The translations under genes were made by a program, and so were the position numbers. The notes under the pieces were generated by a model. It had not been told where the DNA came from. It ran no database searches and saw nothing but the letters and a program-made list of their open reading frames with translations. 20,000 nucleotides of DNA, taken from Sphaeroforma sirkka (taxonomy: Eukaryota; Opisthokonta; Ichthyosporea; Ichthyophonida). The stretch is from the NCBI GenBank assembly GCA_001586965.3, contig LUCW03000128.1:1-20000 (forward strand), given 5' to 3'. Positions 8,907-19,316 of the stretch are shown piece by piece (position 1 is the first letter of the stretch; each line of letters opens with the position of its first letter).

Positions 8907-10216
8907 ATGGAACTAGCTAAGGCCATGGATCAAAGACTCAAAACTCTAAGAGAACCTGAAGCTCGCACTCAACTACTTAAAGCGCTGCTTAAAGAACAGC
9001 CAGGAGTTGCGAAACAACTGAAGAAGATACTTCAACAATCCAATGTTGTCAATTATGTATCTCAGGACTCTACCCCTCCTGATACTGAGGTTGCCCTTTC
9101 CAACAGGACTATGGTTCATCCAGCCAGCGTTACGCAGAATCTGACTGACTTAGAGGAGCTCGAAAGTAGAGTTAAAATTATACATAATTTAACGCATCGA
9201 GCATATGAGCATACTTATAAAATGGCTATTCGTGCAGGGCTTGATCACCCGGCGCTGAAAGAAACCATACGTGAAGTATACCGACGCTGTACTGATTGTG
9301 AAAAGAACCAGATCAAGCGATACGGTTGGGCACCCCTAAAAAAGTGTGACAGAAGACCAACCGATGCGCCGAGTCATAGTCGATTTGGTTAAACTCCCGC
9401 GATACAAGCATACTGGCGATGTATATATCTGTCATTTCTTATGTGTGGCTTCGGGCTATAACTTGCTTTATGCAATACCGAACAAACGTCCACAAACAGT
9501 GGCAGAATTATGCTATCACGTCTTTAATGACTTCGGTTTCCCCGAGTACTATGTTCTGATAACGGTAGTGAGTTTTGTACCGACGTAATGGAGGCACTTA
9601 TACTCGTATCAGGCATGACCCATAGGCGTGGTGTTCCTTACAAACCTCAAACGCAGGGTGCAAATGAGACACGTCATAGAGAACTTAAGAAACTCTTGCG
9701 TACCGCACTAGACGACGTTGAGGATATGTGGCCTTATCATTTGAAATGGGTTCAGACTCAAATGAATAACTGCATGAATCCTCAAACTGGAACACTCCCG
9801 TTTCACTATTTCTTTGGCCGCTATAGTGAATTACAAGCAACGTTTGATAAACTGCGCCCGAGAAACACGCTACCCCGTGGCTACAAAAGATCGAGCATAT
9901 GCAGAACGTTGTTTACCCCTGTTTACTCGAGCACAAGAATCGCGTCCTACTTAAAGCGTATGACCGATGGAATAACACTAAGAACATTGTTCAGTTCAAA
10001 GTCGGCGATTACGTTAACATTATAAATCGAAACGCCAACGTTACCGAACTCTCTTCTAAGACGATAGGACCTTTTGTTATTTCCTACCATGATGAGAAGA
10101 GTGATACTTACGAAGTGAATAACATTGATGGTACTAGCGCAACCAATCTAGGCACTCACCGTATCCCTACCTCCGAACTCTCATTCGCTCGCTCATTTGA
10201 TTCTGATATACCAGTT
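8907..10216 (+). other. Copy B integrase
   Basis: It starts at ATG 8907-8909. A helical lead (LKTLREPEARTQLLKALL) is followed by an HHCC zinc-binding region (HNLTHRAYEH...RRCTDCEKNQ, 9180-9310). Catalytic acids are D at 9382-9384 (VIVDLVKLP), D at 9558-9560 (SDNGSEF) and E at 9666-9668 (GANETRH), with 35 residues between the last two, as in canonical integrases. The GPF module lies near 10070. The product would join element DNA to the chromosome. Frame breaks lie at 9338-9343, 9540-9543, 9885-9888 and near 9928. Confidence 0.9.
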
Positions 10217-10648
10217 ATGGAGTCACAAGTCAAAGATATAATTGACAAAACATCCGAAGACGGTTACACTTACTACAAGACCCGTTTCATGGATGGGACA
10301 GTAGCTTGGCTAACCTCCGATGCATTTCGTGAATCTCGCGACTTTCTTCGTATCTTTAATAAGAAATGAAATAAGCGTTTACATAAGAACACACGAGATA
10401 AACGAAAAGGGTTTCCTCAGGTGACTACAAACCCTGACGGATCTGAAATTCCCTATTTGCCACCTACTTCCTACGTGACTAAACTTTCTGACCTGCTTAC
10501 CAACAGTGCAGAAAATTGTTCAAACTTACTTACTAATGAAGAACAGCCTTTGGCTATTACCTTACCAAATAATAAACGTAAGGCGCCTACATCGGAAATG
10601 GTTACTGGACCAAATACTAAACGACATAGAGTACAACATGAGTCTTGA
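10217..10648 (+). other. Copy B chromodomain-like tail with premature TGA
   Basis: The region starts MESQVKDIIDK and continues through YYKTRF and TVAWLTSDAF. TGA at 10367-10369 replaces the TGG of copy A, then the frame continues to the natural stop at 10646-10648. It keeps the twelve codons (TSYVTKLSDLLT) missing from copy A and the basic NKRKAP/TKRHR clusters. Chromodomain tails target integration to chromatin marks; here that is inferred from similarity only. Confidence 0.65.
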
Positions 10649-10775
10649 ACTCGTACATATAGGCACATACTTACTCGATAAGTCATGACCGAAACCGTTT
10701 TTACTTTGGTTTTCGCTTTATCAACTAGATCGTATCTTAACGTACGTCCGTAGTTCTAAAAGCTACTGGGGGCTA
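10649..10775 (+). other. Copy B 3' untranslated region with polypurine tract
   Basis: It lies between the pol stop and the 3' LTR. ACTGGGGGCTA directly precedes the LTR, and the GGGGG at 10768-10772 is the likely plus-strand primer remnant. Confidence 0.6.
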
Positions 10776-11370
10776 TGTAGAAATACGGCCTCCGGTCAGT
10801 CTAAAATATCAAGATCAATTGAGATAATACATTGGTTTTTATTTGTATTTTAAATAATTTAGTACAAGCTCTTTTTCCAATATTTCCAAAGTGTTCTAAA
10901 TTCACTTTGATGGCTCCAATAGCCTGAGTATTTGGTATGACTCATCTACTTGGACCTATTTGAGACATTAGTAGATGTAGGATATTATAAACTAAATTTT
11001 ATAATCTCCGAACTACTACTTATAGATTTTGGTCCTCCCGCCAATCTCCAAAATCCAATAAGTCTTTTTCTTTTTTTAACTTTTCTTCAGATGGAACTTT
11101 ATTTATATCAGCTAATGTATTAACGTGACTTACGTTATTATGTCTATTTACAAATTAGGCAAGTGGTCATGAACACTTAGTACTTCTAGTGAAAATTATT
11201 CAATAAAGAACAGCTAGAGGTACGCCCTGTGTGATCGAGGATATTTAGGCTCTTAACAAGAGGCAGTCCCGATCATTCTTACACAAGCTACCACTGCTAA
11301 ATCCTAACTGACTAAATTGTATTTTAGTTTAATATAGTTTGAAACCTAGTAATTTCCATCGAAGTTTACA
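10776..11370 (+). repeat. Complete 3' LTR of copy B
   Basis: The LTR is 595 bp, starting TGTAGAAATACGG and ending GAAGTTTACA, with TGTA/TACA inverted termini. It contains TATAAA at 10986-10991 and AATAAA at 11202-11207. Sequence common with copy A ends here, apart from two shared bases (TA); the flank at 11371 is unrelated to the element. Confidence 0.95.
11202..11207 (+). promoter_or_regulatory. Polyadenylation signal in copy B 3' LTR
   Basis: AATAAA in the 3' LTR, where element transcripts would be cleaved. Confidence 0.4.
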
Positions 11371-12480
11371 TAGTTTCTGAACGTGTGGCTGTATATCTCT
11401 TTCGTTTCGTACTACTTTGGATAGAGTAGAGCCTTGTGTGGTTGAGATGTTTTGGCATTAGGGGTCTGCATTTAAATATGTTGCATGCATCTATGGCCAG
11501 TTGATCTCATATTCACATGTTCGCTTTGTCTTTGTGTATAATAAATATTTGTGGGGGTTGTTTAGTGTGTTATTGGATGATTGGAGTTGCCTCAGAAAGA
11601 GGGAAAGCCCACGGTAAGCGGCCTCGTGCCTATCACCCACCTGTTTGCCATCAGATGGTGACATCGCATTGATTTTCGATGTATTGCCAGTTCGATTCAG
11701 TTGACTATTGTTGGATTCTCCCTCTATTGTTTACAAATATTCGACAATAGTTCAACAGAATGTTAATATGTAATGTCACTGCAATGTATGTGTATCTATT
11801 GTCGCTATCTGTAAGGTAAGAAGTTTATCTATTCACGGCTATACTATACTAAATATTAACCTATGACATGACTAGCAACACTTAGGAAGTCGTTAAGCGG
11901 CGGTAAGTTGTTTTATGACGACTTTAAGAATGTCCACCACTGCTACTTGAACGTCGAGCGGTGGTTGACGCCGTTTAACCGCCAGTCGAAGTTTGTACCG
12001 TTAGAGGAGGAAGCTACTTCGGTAGGTATTATGAACACTTTCGGTTGTATTGTCGAACGTGGGGCGACTTTTATTTAGGTCAGTTTCGTGGATTGTTTGT
12101 ATAGTTGAGATGCATTACGTAAAATGGACAATTTCGACAGCAAGGATTCTCATATACTATTGGTTCAAAGATACATGTCAAGCAAATCTCGTTCTATTTA
12201 TTTTATTCATAGTCACCAATTTTATGCTACAAAGTTGAATTTAATACCACTATTCATAGATTTTCATTAATAATCCTCAAATGATATGATGATCTATTCG
12301 ATTCTTTTGCATGTAATTTTCAGCCTTTTTGACCAATTGAATATCTTTTTTTCGAATTGTACATTTTGAGATCGAGGCCTGGCATTGGTTGACGCTTCAC
12401 CAAAATAGGTGGAAACGACAATAGGCTTTACATAATGAGCTCTGTGTATGAGTCTGTTGTCAGTTGTCACACTACCGACA
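11371..12480. other. Unassigned DNA right of copy B, with a weak decayed frame
   Basis: No recognised gene. On the plus strand one frame runs from about 11867 to 12270 with only two internal stops. Its first 70 codons are open and protein-like (SGGKLFYDDFKNVHHCYLNVER, read in part; then EEEATSVGIMNTFGCIVERG). I do not recognise a family. It may belong to the same decayed element as 12781-13769, or be an exon of an unknown gene (ACTTAG before 11885 and GGTAGGT near 12020 could be splice sites). Confidence 0.25.
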
Positions 12481-12491
12481 TTTTGAACCTG

Positions 12492-12564
12492 ACGAAAATA
12501 GTAAAATCACTATTTTTTTTGCGTCGAACCCACGGGTCATAAAAAGTGATTTTACTATTTTCGT
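12492..12564. repeat. Perfect 20-bp inverted repeat with 33-base loop
   Basis: Left arm 12492-12511 (ACGAAAATAGTAAAATCACT) is the exact reverse complement of 12545-12564. The loop starts with a T run and contains GTCGAACCC, which reads on the other strand like a tRNA B box. It could be a tiny foldback element or a hairpin-forming RNA. No target duplication is obvious. Confidence 0.85.
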
Positions 12565-12780
12565 AGCACTGGAAAGTCACTGGATATACGTAAAAAGTCT
12601 CTAAATGTGATTCAAACTTTATTTGAAATAAGATTGAGAAAGGAATGGAATTTAACATTTAGCGAATTTGATAAGGTAATTAGAAAACGTACCTGTAGCT
12701 TTCTCATGTAGACCACGTACAGTTAAATATTTCCCTTTGAATTCGTTGTTACCCTGGCAAATCATATTCTAGACATCTAA

Positions 12781-13170
12781 GCGATTGATGAACTTGGTGG
12801 TGACACGCATGGTTGGGATGCACTCGCGGTTGTGTTGGTCGGCCATGTTTGCTATGTAAACCCATCATGGTTGTTGATACTTTAGTTCATTCGTCGTGTA
12901 GCGAACACTGCGTCGGTGGTGTTGTATGTGCCGTTCTGGCCAGGTACTCAATAAATACGTGAACTAGCAACTTTACTTCAGACACGGCCTTTTGCTATTC
13001 TCCATGCGTTTAAAACATTCCTATTGAATGTACATATGGCGGTTGAACACCCTCCATGGTCGCATAATTTGTTGGTGTATATCAATGGGGGTATCCAAGA
13101 TTTTTTAGAATGTTCTCCCTCAATCGGATTGGGTGGTGGCGGGTCGTACGATTTCACATGCGATTAGGTA
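12781..13170 (+). pseudogene. Relic of a second retroelement pol: divergent NPP domain
   Basis: One frame is open except for TAG (near 12883) and TAA (near 12952) until a stop near 13165. It reads DTHGWDALAVVLVGHVCYVNPSW, of which the YVNP(S)W box matches the (D/N)PPW box. Next comes RRVANTASVVLYVPFWPGTQ, then IRELATLL and a PFAILHAFKTF stretch. The order NP-W, hydrophobic helix, P-WPG and IREL parallels the NPP domain of copies A and B (NPPC, then P...WIRDL), but the sequence is very different, so this is another element family. It is a relic with at least two nonsense codons. Upstream parts of the domain are not convincing. Confidence 0.45.
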
Positions 13171-13259
13171 CCTGAATGATTATCGCACGATGCTTATTTT
13201 GCATCGGTGGCGGCCTCGCATAATGAGATACCAGGGCTTGATACTAGTAAGCGGAGCAA

Positions 13260-13769
13260 GTGTTGGAGGATGCAATATACGAAACTCGGACCGTTGAGGA
13301 TTGGGAGCTGGACATGAGGGACTTGGCACAGGACACTGGTGATAATCAGGAGTCGCGGGTTTCCGTCTATGTGATTTTGAATACACTACGAGTGATCGAA
13401 AAACTTAACGACCGCATACCGTCTTTTGAGGAATGCATGAGTGACCGTGATGTTTGTAATTTAGGTAATTGTGTGCCACTGCCAAGTGCTGAACCGGAAC
13501 ATGCGAGTATCAATAGTAAGCCGGTGTAATGTATATCTCTCGATTCGCATCAGTTATTTACGCTCGAGCGATATGAAATGATTTGGAGCAAGTTTGTACA
13601 AATTTGATCTCGTTATCGTCATGTGTTAATTCAGGAACTACCACTTGACACGGGTGATTTGGTTTACCGTGCAAGTCTTGGGCCTGATGTTATAGTCGCT
13701 ACACTGAATGCAACGCCACGAATGGATGCTCGGCATCCCCCTAGTTCCATTCCAATAGAATATTGTTAG
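13260..13769 (+). pseudogene. Downstream relic frame of the same decayed element (possible pre-integrase region)
   Basis: A single frame runs through TAA (13527-13529) and TGA (near 13605) to TAG near 13767. The first 89 codons are acidic and open (TVEDWELDMRDLAQDTG). Later parts read LFTLERYEMIWSKFVQI and ELPLDTGDLVYRASLGPDV. The 'LT.E.Y..iW' pattern followed by a histidine-containing stretch recalls the segment before the integrase zinc finger in some retroelements, but no HHCC can be demonstrated. Position, strand and spacing after the NPP relic support one decayed element. Confidence 0.3.
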
Positions 13770-13870
13770 TCATGAGAGAATACAGGTATCAGACCAGATT
13801 TTGCAACAAAAAAACTCCATTGATTTATAGAAATCATCAGAGTTAGGTCTCTCCCAAGCCAATCAAGATT

Positions 13871-13932
13871 CTTAACTCACTCCCAAGAGTTGAGTAAATT
13901 ACTTAACCGACTCCCACGAGTTGATTAAGAAG
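13871..13932. repeat. Imperfect 31-bp tandem duplication
   Basis: Unit 13871-13901 (CTTAAC..ACTCCCA.GAGTTGA) is repeated at 13902-13932 with several mismatches. Each unit also contains a partial dyad (ACTC...GAGT). Confidence 0.75.
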
Positions 13933-14690
13933 ATTTAATTACAGATAAGCCGAAATAGAATAGCATCGTGGTGATAACGTGTTCTGCAGAAGTTATCTCA
14001 TACTGACCATATGAGTCTTTACTCTGGCCTGCCCAAACGGCTGAACACTATCACGAACACTTTAGGTATAAAACCAAGGTGAGGTCAGAAATAAAGACAT
14101 AAATTAGCACTTTATTTAAAGCCTACTGCATTACACTAACAGAAATATTCACAACTGGTATCTTGTATCTTTCTCCATGATATCTATCCTCTGATCCATG
14201 TTCGTTGTATCCATCACTAAAGCGATTTTTATCCGTGTCATAAGATTGCTCACGAGAAGAGTTTCAGGTTTAGGCACAGTCACACACACCTTGTATGGCA
14301 AGCCAGAGAGTCATCTGATTCCCACTGAAAAAACCCTCCACAAGTAGGATGTCGTTGTAGAAATGGAGTGCGTCTAAATGCACTTTTCAACGGCAGTCTA
14401 CGTACGGCGATACAGCGCCGCCAATGATTGTATTGGTAAGTCGTTGTAAGATGAACCCATATAGGATCGCATACGAGCTAAACATTTGTATATACATTCG
14501 AACTTCTGCTGATAAACATTGTTAATCCAAATCTCATTTACTTTTCACAAGGGACCCAGACATTCAGATTAATATAGTATAAGGCATTCTACAGTGTTCT
14601 ATTGTTTGTAACGCACATTATTGGTTGGGCAACTAGCACTGATATTTCACAGTTCTTATTTTTGTCGCATAAAATTGGCTGGGCAATTGG
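13933..14690. other. Unassigned DNA
   Basis: No gene or repeat recognised. A TATAAAA (near 14067) and AATAAA (near 14090) occur close together, but nothing else supports a promoter or LTR. Confidence 0.3.
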
Positions 14691-15510
14691 TCCAAAATGC
14701 GTCCAAAGGTAGGAGACATGGTAGACTGGCAGACACTATCAGATCCCTCGGTCCTTAGCACCTGGGATACCAATGGCGATTGGACAGACTTGGTTCAACA
14801 ACTTTGAGGTCTGTTTGTACCCGAACTCTTCGCGAGTCATGAGGACCACCGTTTTAAGATTCACTGTACCAAAGAAGGTACAGATGCATGCGGACAAGTT
14901 TTATACATGGTGGACATCCGACAGAGATTGTGTTGAATGAACCACCAATGGAATGGTATGTAACCGTTCCGGTTCACACGTATTCATGGCTGTGAGCCAT
15001 TCTGGCCCAATACATATAAACTATACCCCAAACCTCATCTCATTGATCACCAGTCGCTTTTTCATGTATCCCTCTCCTTCTGGCACCGCGTGGGCCCTAC
15101 TACGACCACTAGACCGCTTTTGTAGATCGATTCCAAACCTCTTTCGCGCGTTGCCACGACTACGGGTCCTACGACGGTTGTTCCAGCTACCCAGTTGGGA
15201 CTCATTGCCCAACTGTACCACAGCACTATACGCGGAACTGCAACAACGAGAGTGTTCGAGGAAGAAGTTCCACATACCTGGCGATGGACTGTCCCGGACA
15301 TACAACCGGTATTGTACCCCTCGGGCTGAACAACTGCCTCCTGCGGGTGATAACTGGCAGCTTGATGACACTACAGCGCTGATTAATTCGCAGGTTGCTT
15401 ACACTCCTGTTTCTTTGTATACAAATCATATGGTTAGGCTACCGCACCCAATGTTGCAATACCACTACTGGCTCAGGTTTATAGATTTTTTTTCTGTATC
15501 TTTTCCCTAA
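14691..15510 (+). other. Unassigned DNA with anonymous open frames, possible decayed coding sequence
   Basis: One plus frame from about 14690 reads KMRPKVGDMVDWQTLSDPSVL, then a TGA, then LFVPELFASHEDHRFKIHC to a TGA near 14937. A second frame is open at 14953-15510 and a third near 15190-15330. The frames overlap and switch, as in decayed coding DNA, but I recognise no domain. GC is higher than in the flanks. Confidence 0.2.
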
Positions 15511-16192
15511 TGTAAATGGGAGAAGTGGGTGATTTTTGTACTTTAAAATTCAATTAAAAAACAAATTTGGGTCAAAATTAGGACTGAGTCAGCTATGAAA
15601 TGTTTATCCATCATAGAGCAGAAATACTTTCGGTCACTTGGGATATGCCCAGGCGAACGGTAATACCATTGTATGTTTTTTTAATCAAAATATTATCTAT
15701 ATTTGGTCAAGATTGCTCGTTGTCTGGATCTCGTTCGCTTGCTGCACATGCCGTCGAGGTACAATAGCAGCGCATGTCCACACAGTCGGGCCAGATCCAA
15801 AGACTACATACACTCATAACAAGCGAGGGTCGCTTGTTCTGGATTGTCCTGTAATCTGCGAGATTTTGTTCGCATTTGTCGAGATGTTGATAGTATTGGA
15901 AGTAAGCATATTGGCGACTACATAATTTCGGATACATAGTAAAACTATAATCGACGACTTGGACGTATTACTCTCAATGGAGCGAACATAAAAAGCCTTT
16001 TGGTGCATTAAATAGGCACAACTGCGCCAACTACACGGGCGCACACCTATAGATATCGCAAACAGCACCATAAGAAGGGTAGGTAATGTAGACGAGAATC
16101 TTCTAATGTAGTCTCGAAAGCCATAGATAAGGATATACTCCTTTATTCTATAAACTAAAACTATATCCAACTGGAATCGGCGCGCTTCGCTT
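15511..16192. other. Intergenic DNA downstream of the lipoyl synthase gene
   Basis: No supported gene or repeat. Short overlapping open frames on both strands look random. Confidence 0.4.
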
Positions 16193-16290
16193 TTAGTCCA
16201 CCGCGACTGACGCCTTCAGGCCTTGTCGTTTCTGCGCGATGCTCTTCAGATAGAACTCGCCCGCTTTGTAGGACGACCTTACCAATGGCC
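16193..16290 (-). CDS. LIAS: LIAS terminal exon 6
   Basis: Two bases complete Gly, then [20 protein letters not shown] and a short tail to TAA at 16193-16195. Acceptor CAACACAG|GG. Confidence 0.95.
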
Positions 16291-17446
16291 CTGTGTTGGA
16301 TATACATACCGTTAGGTAAGACAAGGAGCTAGCCAGATACTAACCTGCACTCTTTGATCGAATACGCGAAAGGATTATACCAGAAGTCTCGATTGCTACG
16401 TCCATACCAAATATAAACCTAGATCCAAGAAAATGTAAATCGAAAATGAACACTATCGATACAGATAGACACCGATGACAAACTACATACCAGACGCCGT
16501 ATAGAGGAAACCGAGCTCATCTCCTCTCTTGCCCCAATAGTCGAATTTCTCCGGGGTGACATATTCCTTGACCTTCATGTGTTTCTTAGTGGGCTGCATG
16601 TACTGACCGAAAGTCACTGCGTCAACGTCAATGGCTCTGAGGAGACGGGGATAGGAATGGCGAATACTCGGTAAAGTGTATATGGACGGTGAATTTTGCA
16701 TTTGATTGGAATCCCTGTGTATGCGTGATAAAAAAAAATTTACGTATATATCCCAAGATGTAGAGCTACTAAACGAATTAGGCATCCGACAAGTACCAGA
16801 TAGTATCCGAAGTTCTCAACTCGCATTGGCAACCGAAAACTGCTCAATACTAGATCTAGATTCGTGCGTGTATACAATATAAAACGGAATAGTTATTGAT
16901 GGGACATACCCGTACATACAAATTTGCACTGAACACCCGCGCACAAAACCATGACGTACACACATTACGCCAACCAGGTCTTGCTCAATGAAAAGCCTAC
17001 AACAGCCGTAGGGGGGCAGCACTATTTACATGAACCGATGTTAACATCATTACATGGATGTACGAAACGAACACTTCATTTGTTTAAGTGGGCAATATAA
17101 TAACATACCTTAGATCCTTGAGCGTCTGTAGCACTTCTTCGTCTGTCTCGCCCAGGCCTAGCATGATGCTGGTCTTAGTGACGAGCCGGGGATTGTTCTT
17201 CTTGACACTATGCAGAACTTCTAATGACTGGCGGTACTTTGCGCGCCTATCTCGCACTCGTGGCGTCAGTCGCTGTGTAAACATTATGATCATACTATTA
17301 GCACAATTATTAAATATATATATGTATTCGTATGTACACACACATACATACACATACTTCAAGCATATACGTATACATATGCATATACATCTACATATGC
17401 CTACACGCACAAGTACACAATATATTCATATACATACATACATACA

Positions 17447-17518
<72 letters not shown>

Positions 17519-17552
17519 CATACATATATACATATATACATATATTATATAT

Positions 17553-17599
<47 letters not shown>

Positions 17600-19179
17600 C
17601 CCGGCAGCTAACCAATCTAAACACTAAATATTGGTGGCAAACCATGTGCGCAAGAATATCACAGTCGCTGACACTACACCTTCGTGCGTGTGCGTACATA
17701 TCTTAAATTCTAACCTCATACCTCGATAGTTTCTATGTTGTGCGCGTACACATCCAGGCCTGAGCTGGCCACGTTGTGCACATGCTCGAGGTTGCCCTGG
17801 AAGTCAGGAGTTAAACACTCGACCAAAATGTTCGGTACACTCCTTTTTAGTTCTTTTACCACCTCCGCAAAGTGCACGGACCCTCCATCGGGCAGATCTG
17901 GTATGCGACGGAGAATTAGTGAGTATGTACCATGGGCATATAACTAAACAAAGGGATAGACGTAAGATCAATAATAAATAATACAGCATATCACTGTGCT
18001 TAGTTGCTTTGCTGGAATCCAAATATGTACGTTGTAAGTCATAAGTATGCGTGGGTACAAGGGCGAGTGGAACAGCAGCCAGCGGTAAGCTAGAAACAAG
18101 GTTGTATGAGTGCTGACATTCTCAATATATATATATATATATGTACTTTATATGAATACGAAGACAAATGCCTACCTCTTCCTTGCGCACACAAAGCTCG
18201 GTATGACACAACACGCTATTCCGCGATTACACTGTGCTATTGTGATACGTGTAAAATAGTACGACACGAACATCGAGGAAAAACATCCGTGAAGATGGGC
18301 CACACCTGTGTTTCCCGTGTTTCCCCATACAATGCAGATGCGTATCAATACAAAAGACTAACACACACACTCTTAATATATATATATATATATATATAAA
18401 TTATATACATCCCTGCTCCCTGCGCGTGCGTGTATGCGCATCCCCTAGTACACTATGCGCCCAGGCCCAGGTGGACGAGCTCACATACCATCTCGGTCAA
18501 CAGAAGTCAGTACAATGTAATCCAATCCCCATCCCTTCACAGTCTCGGCTGTGTTTAAGGGCTCGAGAGGGTCCAGCGCAGCGGGGGCTTGTGAAGTCTA
18601 AGTAATGAGCGAGTGACGAAGGTTATGAGACTCGATAATTTGTGAAAATTTGTAATACTTTGCACCCGAGAAAAACAAAAATATACAAAAACAAAAACAG
18701 AGACAACGTGACATGTAGACAGACTGGCGAATGTATAAAGTATATTATGGTCGGATGTTTACCACTGACGAACATATGCATAATAGTGTACACACTCAGA
18801 GCCAGTATGCCGTATACACCACATGGTGATATGCTTTTTGAGGGTTTAGACATGAACACAAATCCGACGGGATGCAAAGCCTGCTCCTATAGTGTGTGTG
18901 TGTTTGGTGTATTGGGTGGGTTCTTGCCATTCGTTACTAAGCTCATACATACCTCGATTCTTGTGTGCATACGAATGCCAGACTGTGCGTACACTTCTCG
19001 CATTTGGTTGCCGCGGACAAAACCGCGCGTCCGTCACGGCAATTGTATGATAGACCTAGAATATAGATTCACGACACCCACATGTACTTACACATGCACA
19101 TATATACATACACACATACACACATACACCTACACACATACACCTACACACACACGTATATATATACATATGGATATAT

Positions 19180-19223
<44 letters not shown>

Positions 19224-19261
19224 ATATTTATATTTATATATAAAAATGAATATATGACGAG

Positions 19262-19316
<55 letters not shown>

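Larger units (their letters stand above)
7261..10648 (+). pseudogene. pol: pol of copy B, 5'-truncated and frameshifted
   Basis: Better preserved than copy A. Long open stretches lie at 7435-7677, 7614-7952, 7985-8920, 8907-9392, 9588-10025, 9899-10369 and 10421-10648. Breaks: the T run at 7620-7626; loss of one C near 7945; the A6 at 8900-8905 and the A6 at 9338-9343, both shared with copy A; the C run at 9540-9543; an A-run contraction near 9885-9888; an extra C near 9928; and TGA at 10367-10369 where copy A has TGG. The integrase acidic residues keep canonical D-x35-E spacing. A protein could not be made from this copy as read. Confidence 0.9.
7261..11370 (+). mobile_element. Ty3/gypsy-type LTR retrotransposon, copy B (5' half missing)
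   Basis: Same family as copy A, opposite strand. It begins inside RT at the first base after copy A's LTR terminus and runs through RNase H, the NPP domain, integrase and chromodomain to a polypurine tract and a complete 3' LTR. LTR, gag, protease and the first RT motifs are absent here and should lie left of copy A if A inserted into B. Host DNA resumes at 11371. Confidence 0.93.

Noticed and set aside
10367..10369. TGA read as tryptophan in this organism
   Set aside because: Lipoyl synthase uses TGG for its conserved tryptophans and copy A has TGG at the same position, so TGA here is a mutation or an error.
1..11370. One large palindrome produced by an inversion or assembly fold-back
   Set aside because: The arms are not mirror images around a centre. 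Copy B starts mid-RT exactly at copy A's LTR edge, and the copies differ by many independent indels. Nested insertion is simpler.
11694..11702. Pol III B box (GTTCGATTC)
   Set aside because: No A box, stems or terminator at a suitable distance.
11700..11755. Dyad ACTATTGT ... ACAATAGT as a transposon terminus
   Set aside because: Only eight matching bases and no repeat structure around them.
13787..13798. tRNA-Met-type primer binding site (GGTATCAGA after a CA)
   Set aside because: A 10 of 12 match is expected about once by chance in a window this size, and no LTR boundary supports it.
14953..15510. 185-codon open frame as a real protein
   Set aside because: No recognised domain, overlapping open frames on both strands, and moderate GC that makes chance open frames likely.
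17431..17474. CRISPR-like array
   Set aside because: A plain tetranucleotide microsatellite without spacers.
17088..17706. Open frames rich in Tyr/Ile/His/Thr around 17300-17700 on both strands
   Set aside because: They are translations of TA/CA/TACA microsatellites and the antisense of LIAS exon 4.
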